Assembly: GCF_007483665.1 (NCBI RefSeq)
Contig: NZ_VIQO01000014.1
Coordinates: forward strand, 62,001 to 126,000
Direction: 5' to 3'
Source of the DNA: Catellatospora sichuanensis
GTDB lineage: Bacteria; Actinomycetota; Actinomycetes; Mycobacteriales; Micromonosporaceae
DNA: 64,000 bases
Part shown: positions 1-8,020 of the stretch, one piece after another
Layout of the letters: every line of letters starts with the position of its first letter
Numbering within the stretch: the stretch's first letter is position 1
Translations under genes and position numbers: made by a program
Notes under the pieces: model-generated
What the model was told of the DNA's origin: nothing
The model's input: only the letters and a program-made list of their open reading frames with translations
Databases searched by the model: none

Positions 1-75
1 CGACTTGCCAGGCACCTGTGCGTATCTTGCGCTCGCATTCGCCCGCCTGCCTGGCAAGTCGAGCGATCATGACGC
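1..75. repeat. Intergenic inverted-repeat element, copy 1 (cut by window edge)
   Basis: Positions 1-14 (CGACTTGCCAGGCA) are an exact inverted repeat of 48-61. The loop carries GTGCGTATCTTG and the right flank reads CGAGCGATCATG. The same stem, loop word and flank recur at 43276-43356 and 56433-56516, so this is one member of a dispersed family of short non-coding elements. The left end lies outside the window. Confidence 0.75.
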
Positions 76-191
76 CCGGCCGGGCCGGGCGTCGCGGGAG
101 CGCTTGACAGCGGTCGATGGGCGCATGATCCTGAGTGCCGGGTGCGGCGGCGCGCTCCCCTGACCGATCGTCTGCCGATCAGGAGCGTCCC

Positions 192-2207
192 ATGCCGTAC
201 ACCCGCCGCCATGTCCTGCGCCTGGGCACCGCGACCCTGGTCGTCGCCGCCGTACCGGCCGTCTCGCTGCCCGCCCTGGCCGCCGCCGTCGTCACCGCCG
301 ACCTGGTGATCTACGGCGCCACCTCGGGCGGCATCGCCGCCGCGGTCACCGCCCGGCGGCTGGGCCGCAGCGCGCTGATCGTCGAGCCCGGTTCGCACGT
401 CGGCGGCCTGTCCACCGGCGGCCTGGGCATGACCGACAGCGGCGTCAAGACGGCCATCGGCGGCCTGGCGGGCGAGTTCTACCGGCGGGTGTACGCGAAG
501 TACAACGGCACCGCCGTCACGCCGACCTCGCCGGCCCGGTTCACGTTCGAGCCGCACGTCGCGTCCGTGATCTTCGACGAGCTGCTGGCCGAGGCGGGCG
601 TGCCGGTCTACCTGAACACCCGGATGACCGGGGTGGCCATGGCCGGCAACCGGATCAGCGAGCTGGCCTGCGACAGCGGGCAGGTGTTCCGGGCGCCGAT
701 GTTCGTCGACGCGACGTACGAGGGCGACCTGATGGCGCGGGCCGGGGTCGGCTGGACGGCGGGCCGGGAGGCCAACAGCGTCCACGGCGAGACGATCAAC
801 GGGGTCCAGCTGCGCAGCGGACACCAGTTCAACCGGTTCGTCGACCCGTACGTGACTCCCGGTAGCGCGGCCAGCGGGCTGCTGCCGGGCATCTCGGCGA
901 CCCCGGTCGCGCCCGCGGGCAGCGGTGACGGGCGGATCCAGGCGTACAACTTCCGGATGTGCCTGACCCAGGCCGCGAACCGGATCCCGTTCGCCAGACC
1001 CGCAGGCTACGACGTGATCCGCTACGAGCCCCTGGCGCGGTACGTCCAGGCCGGATACACCGGCCCGTTCTTCACCACGCACCAGGTCGGCGGCGGCAAG
1101 ACCGACTCCAACAACGACGGGGCCTACTCGACCGACTTCATCGGCCAGAATCACGGGTACCCGACCGCGTCCTACGCGGCCCGCGCGAGCATGGTCGAAG
1201 AACACCGCGTCTACCAGCAGGGCCTGATGTGGTTCCTGGCCAACGACCCGCGGCTGCCCGCCTCGGTCCGCAGCGCCACCGCGTCGTGGGGGCTGGCCGC
1301 GGACGAGTTCACCGGCAACGGCGGCTGGCCCACCCAGCTGTACGTCCGGGAGGCGCGACGCATGGTGTCGGCGTACGTGATGACCGAGGCGGACTGCCGC
1401 GGCGGCCGGGTCGCGGCCGACTCGGTCGGGCTGGCCAGCTACACCATGGACTCGCACAACTGCCAGCGGGTCGTCGTCGCGGGCGCGCTGAAGAACGAGG
1501 GCGACGTGCAGATCGGCGTGCCGCAGCCGTTCCCGATCAGCTACCGGGCGATCACCCCGTACGAGTCGCAGTGCGCGAACCTGCTGGTGCCGGTGTGCCT
1601 GTCGGCGAGCCACATCGCGTACGGCTCGATCCGGATGGAACCCGTGTTCATGATCCTCGCCCAGTCGGCGGCGACCGCGGCGCACCTGGCGATCACCACC
1701 GGGTCCGCGGTGCAGCAGGTGCCGGTCGCCGCCCTGCAGGCCCGGCTGCGCGCCGACGGCCAGCTGCTGACCTGGCCGCCGGCCGCGCCCGGCGAGATCA
1801 TCGTGGACAGCTCCACCTCGGCCGGGGTCACCCGGGCAGGCGTCTGGCTCAAGTCCACCTCGATCGCCGGGTACCACGGGTCGGACTACGAGCACGACGA
1901 CAACACCGGCAAGGGCGTCAACCGGCTGCGGTTCACCCCGAACATCCCGGCCACCGGCTCCTACCAGGTGTTCCTGCGCTGGACGTCGCACGCCAACCGG
2001 GCGAGCAACGTGCCGGTCGACGTCTGCGCGGGCGGCACGGTCACCACCCGGACCGTCGACCAGCGCACCGGCGGCGGGCAGTGGGTTTCGCTGGGCGCGT
2101 TCACCCTGCCCGCCGGGTCCTCCCCCACCGCGGCCAGCGTGCTGATCCGCACCGAAGCCACCGACGGGTATGTGGTCGCCGACGCCGCCCGCTTCGTCCT
2201 GGCGTGA
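192..2207 (+). CDS. Secreted FAD-dependent oxidoreductase with golvesin-like C-terminal domain
   Basis: A 671-residue flavoprotein of the FAD_oxidored type; the substrate cannot be told from sequence. The ATG at 192 follows AGGAGCG at 181-187. It begins with a twin-arginine-like signal (RRHVLRLG at residues 5-12), a hydrophobic run and an Ala-rich cleavage region near residue 33, so export in folded form with FAD bound is likely. The dinucleotide-binding motif starts near residue 40 (GATSGGIAAAVTARRLG, then an acidic residue in VEPG) and is followed by GGLSTGGLGMTD, typical of the family. The last 100 or so residues, ending DGYVVADAARFV, resemble the beta-sandwich of golvesins and xanthan lyases, which probably binds carbohydrate. 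It stands alone, and a convergent hairpin follows. A GTG upstream at 135 would give a longer product but has no ribosome site and would bury the signal peptide. Confidence 0.85.
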   Translation: MPYTRRHVLRLGTATLVVAAVPAVSLPALAAAVVTADLVIYGATSGGIAAAVTARRLGRSALIVEPGSHVGGLSTGGLGMTDSGVKTAIGGLAGEFYRRVYAKYNGTAVTPTSPARFTFEPHVASVIFDELLAEAGVPVYLNTRMTGVAMAGNRISELACDSGQVFRAPMFVDATYEGDLMARAGVGWTAGREANSVHGETINGVQLRSGHQFNRFVDPYVTPGSAASGLLPGISATPVAPAGSGDGRIQAYNFRMCLTQAANRIPFARPAGYDVIRYEPLARYVQAGYTGPFFTTHQVGGGKTDSNNDGAYSTDFIGQNHGYPTASYAARASMVEEHRVYQQGLMWFLANDPRLPASVRSATASWGLAADEFTGNGGWPTQLYVREARRMVSAYVMTEADCRGGRVAADSVGLASYTMDSHNCQRVVVAGALKNEGDVQIGVPQPFPISYRAITPYESQCANLLVPVCLSASHIAYGSIRMEPVFMILAQSAATAAHLAITTGSAVQQVPVAALQARLRADGQLLTWPPAAPGEIIVDSSTSAGVTRAGVWLKSTSIAGYHGSDYEHDDNTGKGVNRLRFTPNIPATGSYQVFLRWTSHANRASNVPVDVCAGGTVTTRTVDQRTGGGQWVSLGAFTLPAGSSPTAASVLIRTEATDGYVVADAARFVLA

Positions 2208-2308
2208 CAGGATCGGCGGTGTGACGACTGCTCGCTTGGGCGATGTGGGTCGCAGGTGATGAGCAGCGTCGTCGTTCGGCTGGCGCAGGTGCTGGCCGGA
2301 CGGCCGGC

Positions 2309-2340
2309 GCGGGAACGGCGCCAGCTGGCTCCGTTCCCGC
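2309..2340. terminator. Bidirectional hairpin between convergent genes
   Basis: GCGGGAACGG (2309-2318) pairs perfectly with 2331-2340, and the loop contains the smaller palindrome CCAGCTGG. It lies between the convergent flavoprotein and lipoprotein genes and has no T-run, as is usual in high-GC actinobacteria. Confidence 0.6.
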
Positions 2341-2349
2341 GAGCTGCGG

Positions 2350-2958
2350 CTACGCCTGGGCGGCGACGGCGCGCAGCTGGCCGAGGGTGGTACGGAAACC
2401 CTTGCCGGAGGTGGCCGGGTCCTCGGCGAGCAGGCCGCTGACCGCCATCGCCTGTGAACGCGTCGTCGCGGTGGCCGCATCGTCGGAGCCGGTCACGTCG
2501 AAGACGCCGAAGTCGCCGGTGAGCGTGCTGAACACACCCACCGCGGTGGCGTCCTTGGCCAGGTAGAGGACGACCGTCTGGCCGGGCTCCAGCTTCGACA
2601 TGTGCGCCATGTCGACGGTCTGGCCGTTCAGGCCGGTGAGGGTGATCCGGTCACCGGCCTTGGCGGAGGCCCCGTTCGCGACGCGCAGCACCTCGTCGAC
2701 CCGGAACCCGTTCGCCTCGACCTGGCCACGGGCGACCAGGTCGGCGGCGGCGGTCAGCTCCTTGACCGTGGTGTACCCGCGCAGCTTGCCCTTGACCGGC
2801 GGCGCGGCGGGCTCGCTCGGCGTGACAGCCGCGCTGGTGGCCGGCGCCGCCGCCGGGGTGGCCGGGTCGGCGCTGCAGGCAGCCAGCCCGGCCACGGCGA
2901 GCAGGGCCGCTGCCCCCGCGAGGGCGCGGGTGCGGCGGGGGTGGTCGATCCTTGCCAT
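2350..2958 (-). CDS. Lipoprotein sharing a domain with the upstream membrane protein
   Basis: A 202-residue exported lipoprotein of unknown function. It starts with an RRTR-containing signal peptide and a lipobox LAAC at about residue 28, then an Ala/Pro-rich spacer. A domain from about residue 55 to the end (GYTTVKELTAAADLVARG ... VVLYLA ... TLTGDFGVFDV ... TTLGQLRAVA) is clearly related to the C-terminal half of the next gene upstream (3077-3853), where the same landmarks recur in the same order. Both lie downstream of an ECF sigma gene on the same strand, so the lipoprotein may be part of that signalling unit or its target; this is inference. A 118-nt gap separates it from 3077, so it may have its own promoter. 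Confidence 0.75.
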   Translation of the reverse strand: MARIDHPRRTRALAGAAALLAVAGLAACSADPATPAAAPATSAAVTPSEPAAPPVKGKLRGYTTVKELTAAADLVARGQVEANGFRVDEVLRVANGASAKAGDRITLTGLNGQTVDMAHMSKLEPGQTVVLYLAKDATAVGVFSTLTGDFGVFDVTGSDDAATATTRSQAMAVSGLLAEDPATSGKGFRTTLGQLRAVAAQA

Positions 2959-3076
2959 GGAACGCTCCTAGCGTCTCGGCACCGGTCCGGGCGGTTCTCC
3001 CCCGGGCCACGGCGCTGCTTACGCCATCTATCTGTGCGCCCACGCCACCGAGTTCCCGAATTTCCCGACCGATTTC

Positions 3077-3853
3077 TCAGCCGCGTTCGTGGGCGAGAGC
3101 GCGCAACTCCGCCACCGTCGTGGTGAACCGACGGTCGCCGACGGTCGCGTCCTCGTCCCGCAGGCCCGTGACCGAGAACGTGGACGACCGCGCCGTGGCG
3201 GTGTCGCCCGCGACGTCGAAGATGCCGAAGTCGCCGCTGAGCGTGGTGTAGACGGGAACGGCCGCCGCCGGGTCGTCGACGCTCAGGTAGAGGACCGTGT
3301 GCTGACCGGCTTCCAGCCGGGACATCAACGACACCTCGGGCAGCCGCAGGGTGATGACGGTGGTCACGGGCAGCTGGGGCAGCCGGTGGAGCACCTCGAC
3401 GACGCCGAACATGGCCGTGCGGTCGGCCCCGGCGCCGTCGACGCGCAGCACGTCGCCGCGCACCACCAGGTCGGCGGTGTCGGTGAGCTGGCGGACGGTG
3501 CCGTACGCCCGGATCTTCGCGGACACTCCCCCACCGGTGGGTTCCGCAACCGGCGTGGAGGCGGCCGGAGTGGGAATCGCGACCACGGGATCGCCGTCGC
3601 CGCCGGTCGCGACCACCGCCGCGACCGTGCCCGCGACCGCGACCAGCGCGGCCGTCGCCAGTGCGGGCCGCAGCAGGCTCCACGGCGGCATCCGCCAGGC
3701 CGGCGCGGCGGTACGCTCCGGCTCGGCGATCGCGGACAGCAGGCGTTCACGGTGCAACTCGTGCCGGCCCAGGGGCAGCTCGCGGTGGCCGGGGTCGGGC
3801 AGCAGCTCGGCGAGCTCCACCCACTCGGACGGATCCAGCGGCGGGTGCTTCAT
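3077..3853 (-). CDS. Single-pass membrane protein, probable anti-sigma partner of the adjacent ECF sigma
   Basis: A 258-residue protein. Residues 1-60 are cytoplasmic and acidic/basic mixed, a single transmembrane helix lies near residues 62-85 (LATAALVAVAGTVAAVVA), and the rest is outside the membrane. The outer domain repeats the lipoprotein domain of 2350-2958 (AYGTVRQLTDTADLVVRG ... TVLYLS ... TLSGDFGIFDV ... VAELRALA). Its ATG at 3853 overlaps the sigma gene stop by four bases (ATGA), so the two are translationally coupled, the usual arrangement of sigma and anti-sigma. No zinc-binding HxxxCxxC anti-sigma motif is visible, so the anti-sigma role rests on position and topology only. Confidence 0.75.
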   Translation of the reverse strand: MKHPPLDPSEWVELAELLPDPGHRELPLGRHELHRERLLSAIAEPERTAAPAWRMPPWSLLRPALATAALVAVAGTVAAVVATGGDGDPVVAIPTPAASTPVAEPTGGGVSAKIRAYGTVRQLTDTADLVVRGDVLRVDGAGADRTAMFGVVEVLHRLPQLPVTTVITLRLPEVSLMSRLEAGQHTVLYLSVDDPAAAVPVYTTLSGDFGIFDVAGDTATARSSTFSVTGLRDEDATVGDRRFTTTVAELRALAHERG

Positions 3854-4473
3854 CGATGGCCCTCCTCTGCCAGACGAACGGCGTTGTCCTTCATCTGTCC
3901 GGCAGGACCGGCCGGGTTCCGTGCCGCCCGCGGTGTCTCGTCGACGATCTTGCGCAGCTTGGTCCGGGCGCGCGAGAGGCGCGACCGCACGGTGCCGACC
4001 GGGATGCCCAGCGCCAGCGCGGCCGACTCGTAGTCCAGGCCCTCCCACAGGCACAGCGTGATCACCTCGCGCTCGGGTCGGCGCAGGGACGCGAGCGCGT
4101 CGATCGCGGCGGTGATCCGGCCGCTGTCGTCGAGCCGCCCGGCCACCGCGTCCGCGTGGTCGGGCGCGGTGAAATCGGCCGCGTGCAGCGCCGACGCCGC
4201 GGCACGGTAGCGGCGGTTGCTGCGGGTGTGGTTGCGCGCCTCGTTGGTGGCGATGCCCAGCAGCCACGGCCGCAGCGACCCGCCGTCGTCGCCGATCCGC
4301 TCACGCGAGCGCCAGGCCTGCAGGTACGTGGCGGCCATGACGTCCTCGGCGGTGGACCAGTCGGCGGTGAGCCGGAACGCGTGGTTGTAGACCGACCGCG
4401 CGTACTGGTCGAACAGCTCGGCGAACGCGCTCGCATCACCCGCCCTGATCCGGGCGCGCAGACTCGACTCCAT
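3850..4473 (-). CDS. ECF-type RNA polymerase sigma factor
   Basis: A 207-residue sigma-70 family ECF factor. Region 2 lies at about residues 12-75 (AFAELFDQYARSVYNHAFRL ... AEDVMAATYLQAWRSR) and region 4 near 125-180 (SLRRPEREVITLCLWEG ... GIPVGTVRSRLSRARTKLRK). The ATG at 4473 is preceded by AGAGAAG; in-frame codons further upstream lack family similarity. It is coupled by an ATGA overlap to a membrane protein that is the likely anti-sigma. No convincing self-promoter was recognised in 4474-4600. Confidence 0.9.
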   Translation of the reverse strand: MESSLRARIRAGDASAFAELFDQYARSVYNHAFRLTADWSTAEDVMAATYLQAWRSRERIGDDGGSLRPWLLGIATNEARNHTRSNRRYRAAASALHAADFTAPDHADAVAGRLDDSGRITAAIDALASLRRPEREVITLCLWEGLDYESAALALGIPVGTVRSRLSRARTKLRKIVDETPRAARNPAGPAGQMKDNAVRLAEEGHR

Positions 4474-4601
4474 GACCACTTCTCTGTCCGGCGAGCCGCA
4501 CGAGTTCCTGTGATCCAGGCCACCCCGGAGGCGTCGCTTGGTGCCCGCCGACCTTAGCCACCTGCGATCCCGTGCTGCCACCTGCGCAGCGAGAACGGGC
4601 G

Positions 4602-6497
4602 CTACCCGGCGCCCGCCAGGTCCCGGCCGTCGACGGCGATCTCACCGCGCCGCACGGCCCGCTCGTGACGGGCCGGGATGACCGTGCCGTAGTAGATCAT
4701 GACCAGTCCGACCAGGGTGAACGCCACCGCGACCACCACTCGCCACGGGTCCGGCAGGTGCAGCGCCAGGAACCACAGCTTCGCGGGCCCGCCGTCGAGG
4801 ATCACGTAGAGCGGCACCAGACCCTGCGGGAACAACGGAATCCAGCAGAAGATCCAGAGGAAGGTCACCAGCGCCTGCCGGCCCGGCGGCAGCTTGGCGC
4901 CCGGAACGCCGACGGCGAGCCCCGCCTGCCGCGTGCCGGGTGTGACCGTGCCGCCGCCGCGGATGCGGCCGAGCAGTTCGGGTCCGGCCGCCGCGAGCCG
5001 CCGATGGGCCAGCCGCCCGAACCACCCGGCCAGCACGGCGCCCGTACCCAGGCCGGTGGCGACCGCCAGCCACGACACCACCGGCAGGTCGAGCCGGTCC
5101 CCCAGGTAGGCCACCCCGGCGGCCGGCAGAGCAGTGAGCGACACCAGCAGCATCATCAGGATGACCTGCCCGAAGATGTTGCCGGCCTCCAGCGGGTTGC
5201 CGCTGCGCCGGTGCGGTTCGGTGACCGGCACCAGCAGATACACCGAGACCAGTGCGATCAGGCCGGCGCCGCCGCCGAGCAGCGCGGCCAGGATCGACAG
5301 GGCCCACGGCCAGGTCCAACCCGCCCCGCCGAACATCGTGCCAGCAACGGTGCAGGCGACGGCCACGGGTGCGACCCTGATCAGCCAGGCCGTCTGCCGG
5401 CCGCGCACCTCCGCCCGCTCGGTGCCTGGATTGACCAGGTTCAGCCAGAGCGCGGTGCCGTCGAGCCCGAACACGTTCGCCGACGTCGCCGCGGCCATGA
5501 CCACCACCAGCGCGCCTGCCCAGGGCAGCATGCCCCGCCAGCCGATGAGCAGCGGGACGAGCGGGTAGAGCAACCCGAAGAAGATTGCAAAGTACAGCAG
5601 GTGGGTCCGCATCAGATCGCGCGACCACGTACGCAGCTCCTTCGCCACCACCGCCCCCACCGGCCCCGACCCGGCCAGCCGGTCCAGCACCGGGCCCGAC
5701 GTCGCGGAGCCGTGCGGCAAACGGTGCAGCGGCTTCGATGTCGTACGCCTGACCAGCAGCCGCGACCAGGCCAGCAGCGCCAGTGCGATCACCGCGCACA
5801 GGCCCAGCAGCGCGGCTGCCGCCGGCGGCCAGTCCCCGCGCCCCGCCGCGGCCACCGCCGCCATACCCCAGCTCGACGGAAGCCACCGCACCACCGCGGA
5901 CAGCCGCGCGGGCAGCCCGTACTGCAGCAGGTCCAGCTCGATCGCCGCCCAGACCAGCACCCACGACTGGTTGAGCAGCACGTTCATCGACGCGTTGACC
6001 AGCGCCGCAAGGATCGCCCCGGGCCGCGAGCGCACCACTACGCCCAGTACGCCGATCATCAGCCGGGACAGTGCCACCACCATGACCAGCTGGAGCGGGA
6101 TCGCCACCAGGGCGACCGTGAACCCGGCGACGCCGAAGTCCGCGGCGTACACGGCCAGCGCCCCGAAGGCCACCAGGCTGATCAGCGGCGCGACGCCGAC
6201 GAACGCCGTACCGAGTAGGCCGACGGCCAGCCGCGCCGGGCGCACCGGCAGCAGCGCGAAGTGCTCGGGGCGTACGCTCTCGTCGCCGCCGCCGGTGTAG
6301 ACGGGGCCGAGCAGCCACCCGAACAGCCAGGCCGCGAACACCGCCGCGAGCAGGTCCGCGGCCACGGGCGGCGCGGCGCCGTCCAGCCCGGCCAGCACGA
6401 TCGTGCCGATGGCCAGGGACAGCCCGGCCAGCCCGCCGAGCACCATGCCGGCCGCGCGGGAGCCGCCGATAGAGTGCCGCAGCACCCGCAGCTTCAT
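4602..6497 (-). CDS. ABC-2 type exporter permease
   Basis: A 631-residue polytopic membrane protein with about twelve hydrophobic segments (for example VLGGLAGLSLAIGTIVLAG, LYFAIFFGLLYPLVPLLIG, and the C-terminal VVVAVAFTLVGLVMIYYGT). It is the membrane part of an exporter with the ATPase encoded just upstream, whose stop at 6503 is five bases before this ATG. The reading frame stays open far upstream to about 7385, but that part lies antiparallel in frame within the ATPase gene and has no similarity to anything. A GTG 24 bases upstream is an alternative start that would overlap the ATPase gene. The transported substrate is unknown. Confidence 0.85.
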   Translation of the reverse strand: MKLRVLRHSIGGSRAAGMVLGGLAGLSLAIGTIVLAGLDGAAPPVAADLLAAVFAAWLFGWLLGPVYTGGGDESVRPEHFALLPVRPARLAVGLLGTAFVGVAPLISLVAFGALAVYAADFGVAGFTVALVAIPLQLVMVVALSRLMIGVLGVVVRSRPGAILAALVNASMNVLLNQSWVLVWAAIELDLLQYGLPARLSAVVRWLPSSWGMAAVAAAGRGDWPPAAAALLGLCAVIALALLAWSRLLVRRTTSKPLHRLPHGSATSGPVLDRLAGSGPVGAVVAKELRTWSRDLMRTHLLYFAIFFGLLYPLVPLLIGWRGMLPWAGALVVVMAAATSANVFGLDGTALWLNLVNPGTERAEVRGRQTAWLIRVAPVAVACTVAGTMFGGAGWTWPWALSILAALLGGGAGLIALVSVYLLVPVTEPHRRSGNPLEAGNIFGQVILMMLLVSLTALPAAGVAYLGDRLDLPVVSWLAVATGLGTGAVLAGWFGRLAHRRLAAAGPELLGRIRGGGTVTPGTRQAGLAVGVPGAKLPPGRQALVTFLWIFCWIPLFPQGLVPLYVILDGGPAKLWFLALHLPDPWRVVVAVAFTLVGLVMIYYGTVIPARHERAVRRGEIAVDGRDLAGAG

Positions 6498-6502
6498 CTC
6501 GA

Positions 6503-7306
6503 TCAGGACGCCAACCACGACGGTCCTCTCCGCTCGCCGACCTCGGCTCCGACCAGCTCCACGAAGCGGTCCTCCAGGGTGCCACCCGCCCTGACCTCGT
6601 CCAGCGGCCCGGCGGCGGCGACCCGGCCCCGGTCGATGACCGCGACGTGGTCGCACAGCTGTTCCACCAGCGCCATGACATGGCTCGACAGCACCACCGA
6701 GCCGCCACCCGAGACGAAGGCGCGCAGCATCGCGCGGATGGTCAGCGCCGAAACGGGATCGACGGCCTCGAACGGCTCGTCGAGCACCAGCAGGCGGGGA
6801 CCGTGCAGCAGCGCGGTGGCCAGACCGATCTTCTTGCGCATGCCGGTCGAGTAGTCGATGACCAGAGTGCGTTCGGCCTCGTCGAGTTCGAGGATCTCCA
6901 GCAGTTCCTGGGCCCGCCGCGCGGCGGTCGGCCGGTCGAGTCCCCGCATACGCCCCAGATAGGTCAGCAGTTCGCGGCCGGTCAGCCGCTCCGGCAGCGC
7001 CAGCCCGTCGGGCAGCACGCCGACCCGGGCGCGGGCGACGACGGGGTCGGCCCAGACGTCGACGCCGAAGATCCGTGCATGCCCGCTGTCGGGTCGCAGC
7101 AGCCCCACGGCCATGGACAGCGACGTGGTCTTGCCTGCCCCGTTGGGACCCACCAGCCCGTAGAACGATCCCGGTGGGACGGACAGGCTCACCTGGTCGA
7201 CCGCCGCCTTCGGGCCGAACCTCTTGCTGAGCCCGGCCAGTTCGAGCGCCGGGACAGGTCCCGCGCCGACCTCTGCGGCCTCGCCCGGTGGATCGGTGTC
7301 GTGCAC
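6503..7306 (-). CDS. ABC transporter ATP-binding protein (ABC-2 exporter)
   Basis: A 267-residue ATPase energising the permease encoded directly downstream. Walker A is GPNGAGKTTS, the signature is the YSTGMRKK variant typical of exporter ATPases of this class, Walker B is LLVLDEPFEAVDP and the switch histidine is in LSSHVMAL. The GTG at 7306 is chosen because GGAGGAG (7314-7320) lies seven to eight bases before it and because the ATPase fold (ALELAGLSKRFG) begins about 17 residues later. Earlier in-frame starts add unrelated Cys/Trp-rich residues. Confidence 0.9.
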   Translation of the reverse strand: MHDTDPPGEAAEVGAGPVPALELAGLSKRFGPKAAVDQVSLSVPPGSFYGLVGPNGAGKTTSLSMAVGLLRPDSGHARIFGVDVWADPVVARARVGVLPDGLALPERLTGRELLTYLGRMRGLDRPTAARRAQELLEILELDEAERTLVIDYSTGMRKKIGLATALLHGPRLLVLDEPFEAVDPVSALTIRAMLRAFVSGGGSVVLSSHVMALVEQLCDHVAVIDRGRVAAAGPLDEVRAGGTLEDRFVELVGAEVGERRGPSWLAS

Positions 7307-7631
7307 GCCTGCTCTCCTCCATGTCGGGACGTCGCCCGTCCACCACCGGCTGTAGTGCACATGACCTGCGCCGGAAACGGCGCATGGCGCGAGTGCCGAT
7401 GCGGACGACGGTCGTTCACAGACACAGACCCATCGACCCGGCAAAACCGTGGTCCCTCAACTTCTCCGAATTCGAGCGATCCGGCGCACGGCCGGCCGCC
7501 GACCAGGGCTACCTGCCAGACCAGCGCGGTGGCGCTTCTGCGCGTACGAGCCCGCGCCTTCGCGGACGTCTTGATCACGAGCGCACCTGGATCCCCGTCG
7601 GATCGACACCTGATCGACGTTCGTCTAACTC

Positions 7632-7645
7632 CGATAAGTTTCGGG
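7632..7645. promoter_or_regulatory. Candidate sugar-regulator operator CCGATAAGTTTCGG
   Basis: An imperfect palindrome just upstream of the putative -35 element of the GH43 operon. It resembles the CGAAA-TTTCG class of operators reported for actinobacterial xylan/arabinan regulators of the LacI family. Assignment is by resemblance only. Confidence 0.4.
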
Positions 7646-7663
7646 AAGATGACGCGCAACCCT

Positions 7664-7691
7664 TGTGAGCGTTCGCCTGACGCCCTAACCT
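7664..7691 (+). promoter_or_regulatory. Candidate promoter of the GH43 operon
   Basis: TTGTGA (7664-7669), a 16-base spacer and TAACCT (7686-7691) fit a sigma-70-type promoter. A TGTGAGCG half-site matching the operator at 7859 overlaps the -35 element. Confidence 0.45.
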
Positions 7692-7858
7692 CAGATCCAC
7701 GGCGAGTCCGGGATCGTCGACAACCGATCCCGGGCCGGGTTGGGACACCGCAGCCACCCAGCGCCTCAGCACCGGCGCAACGCCCGTTCACCTGCCCGCA
7801 GGCTCCGCATCCTGCCGGGAACCCTCCATCTCGCACGACCCTGCTCTCTAGCCGAAAA

Positions 7859-7872
7859 TGTGAGCGCTCACA
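7859..7872. promoter_or_regulatory. LacI-family-type operator TGTGAGCGCTCACA
   Basis: A perfect 14-base palindrome centred on CG, the geometry used by LacI/GalR repressors. It lies about 150 bases before the first GH43 start, downstream of the candidate promoter, where a bound repressor could block elongation. A half-site copy occurs at 7664-7672. No LacI gene is in the window. Confidence 0.65.
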
Positions 7873-8020
7873 AGGAGCCGAACAGCAGAAAGCACCACAA
7901 CACCACGCACCTACCAACAGGACCGGCGCCGACGGCTCCGGACCCGACCACGCCTGTGTCCGCATCCGGCAGCCGCCCGGCCGCGCCGCGACACGGCACC
8001 GCTCCCCCGGAAGGACCACC

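Larger units (their letters stand above)
7307..8020. other. Long intergenic and leader region before the GH43 operon
   Basis: About 710 bases with no credible gene; the open frames here lack codon bias. The right half holds the promoter and operator candidates listed separately (7632-7645, 7664-7691, 7859-7872). The implied transcript would carry an untranslated leader of about 320 bases. Nothing recognisable is seen in 7325-7600. Confidence 0.6.

Noticed and set aside
4602..7385. A 927-codon open frame through the exporter genes
   Set aside because: Only the part from 6497 downward resembles a permease; the rest runs out of frame within the ATPase gene, which has its own strong start and motifs.
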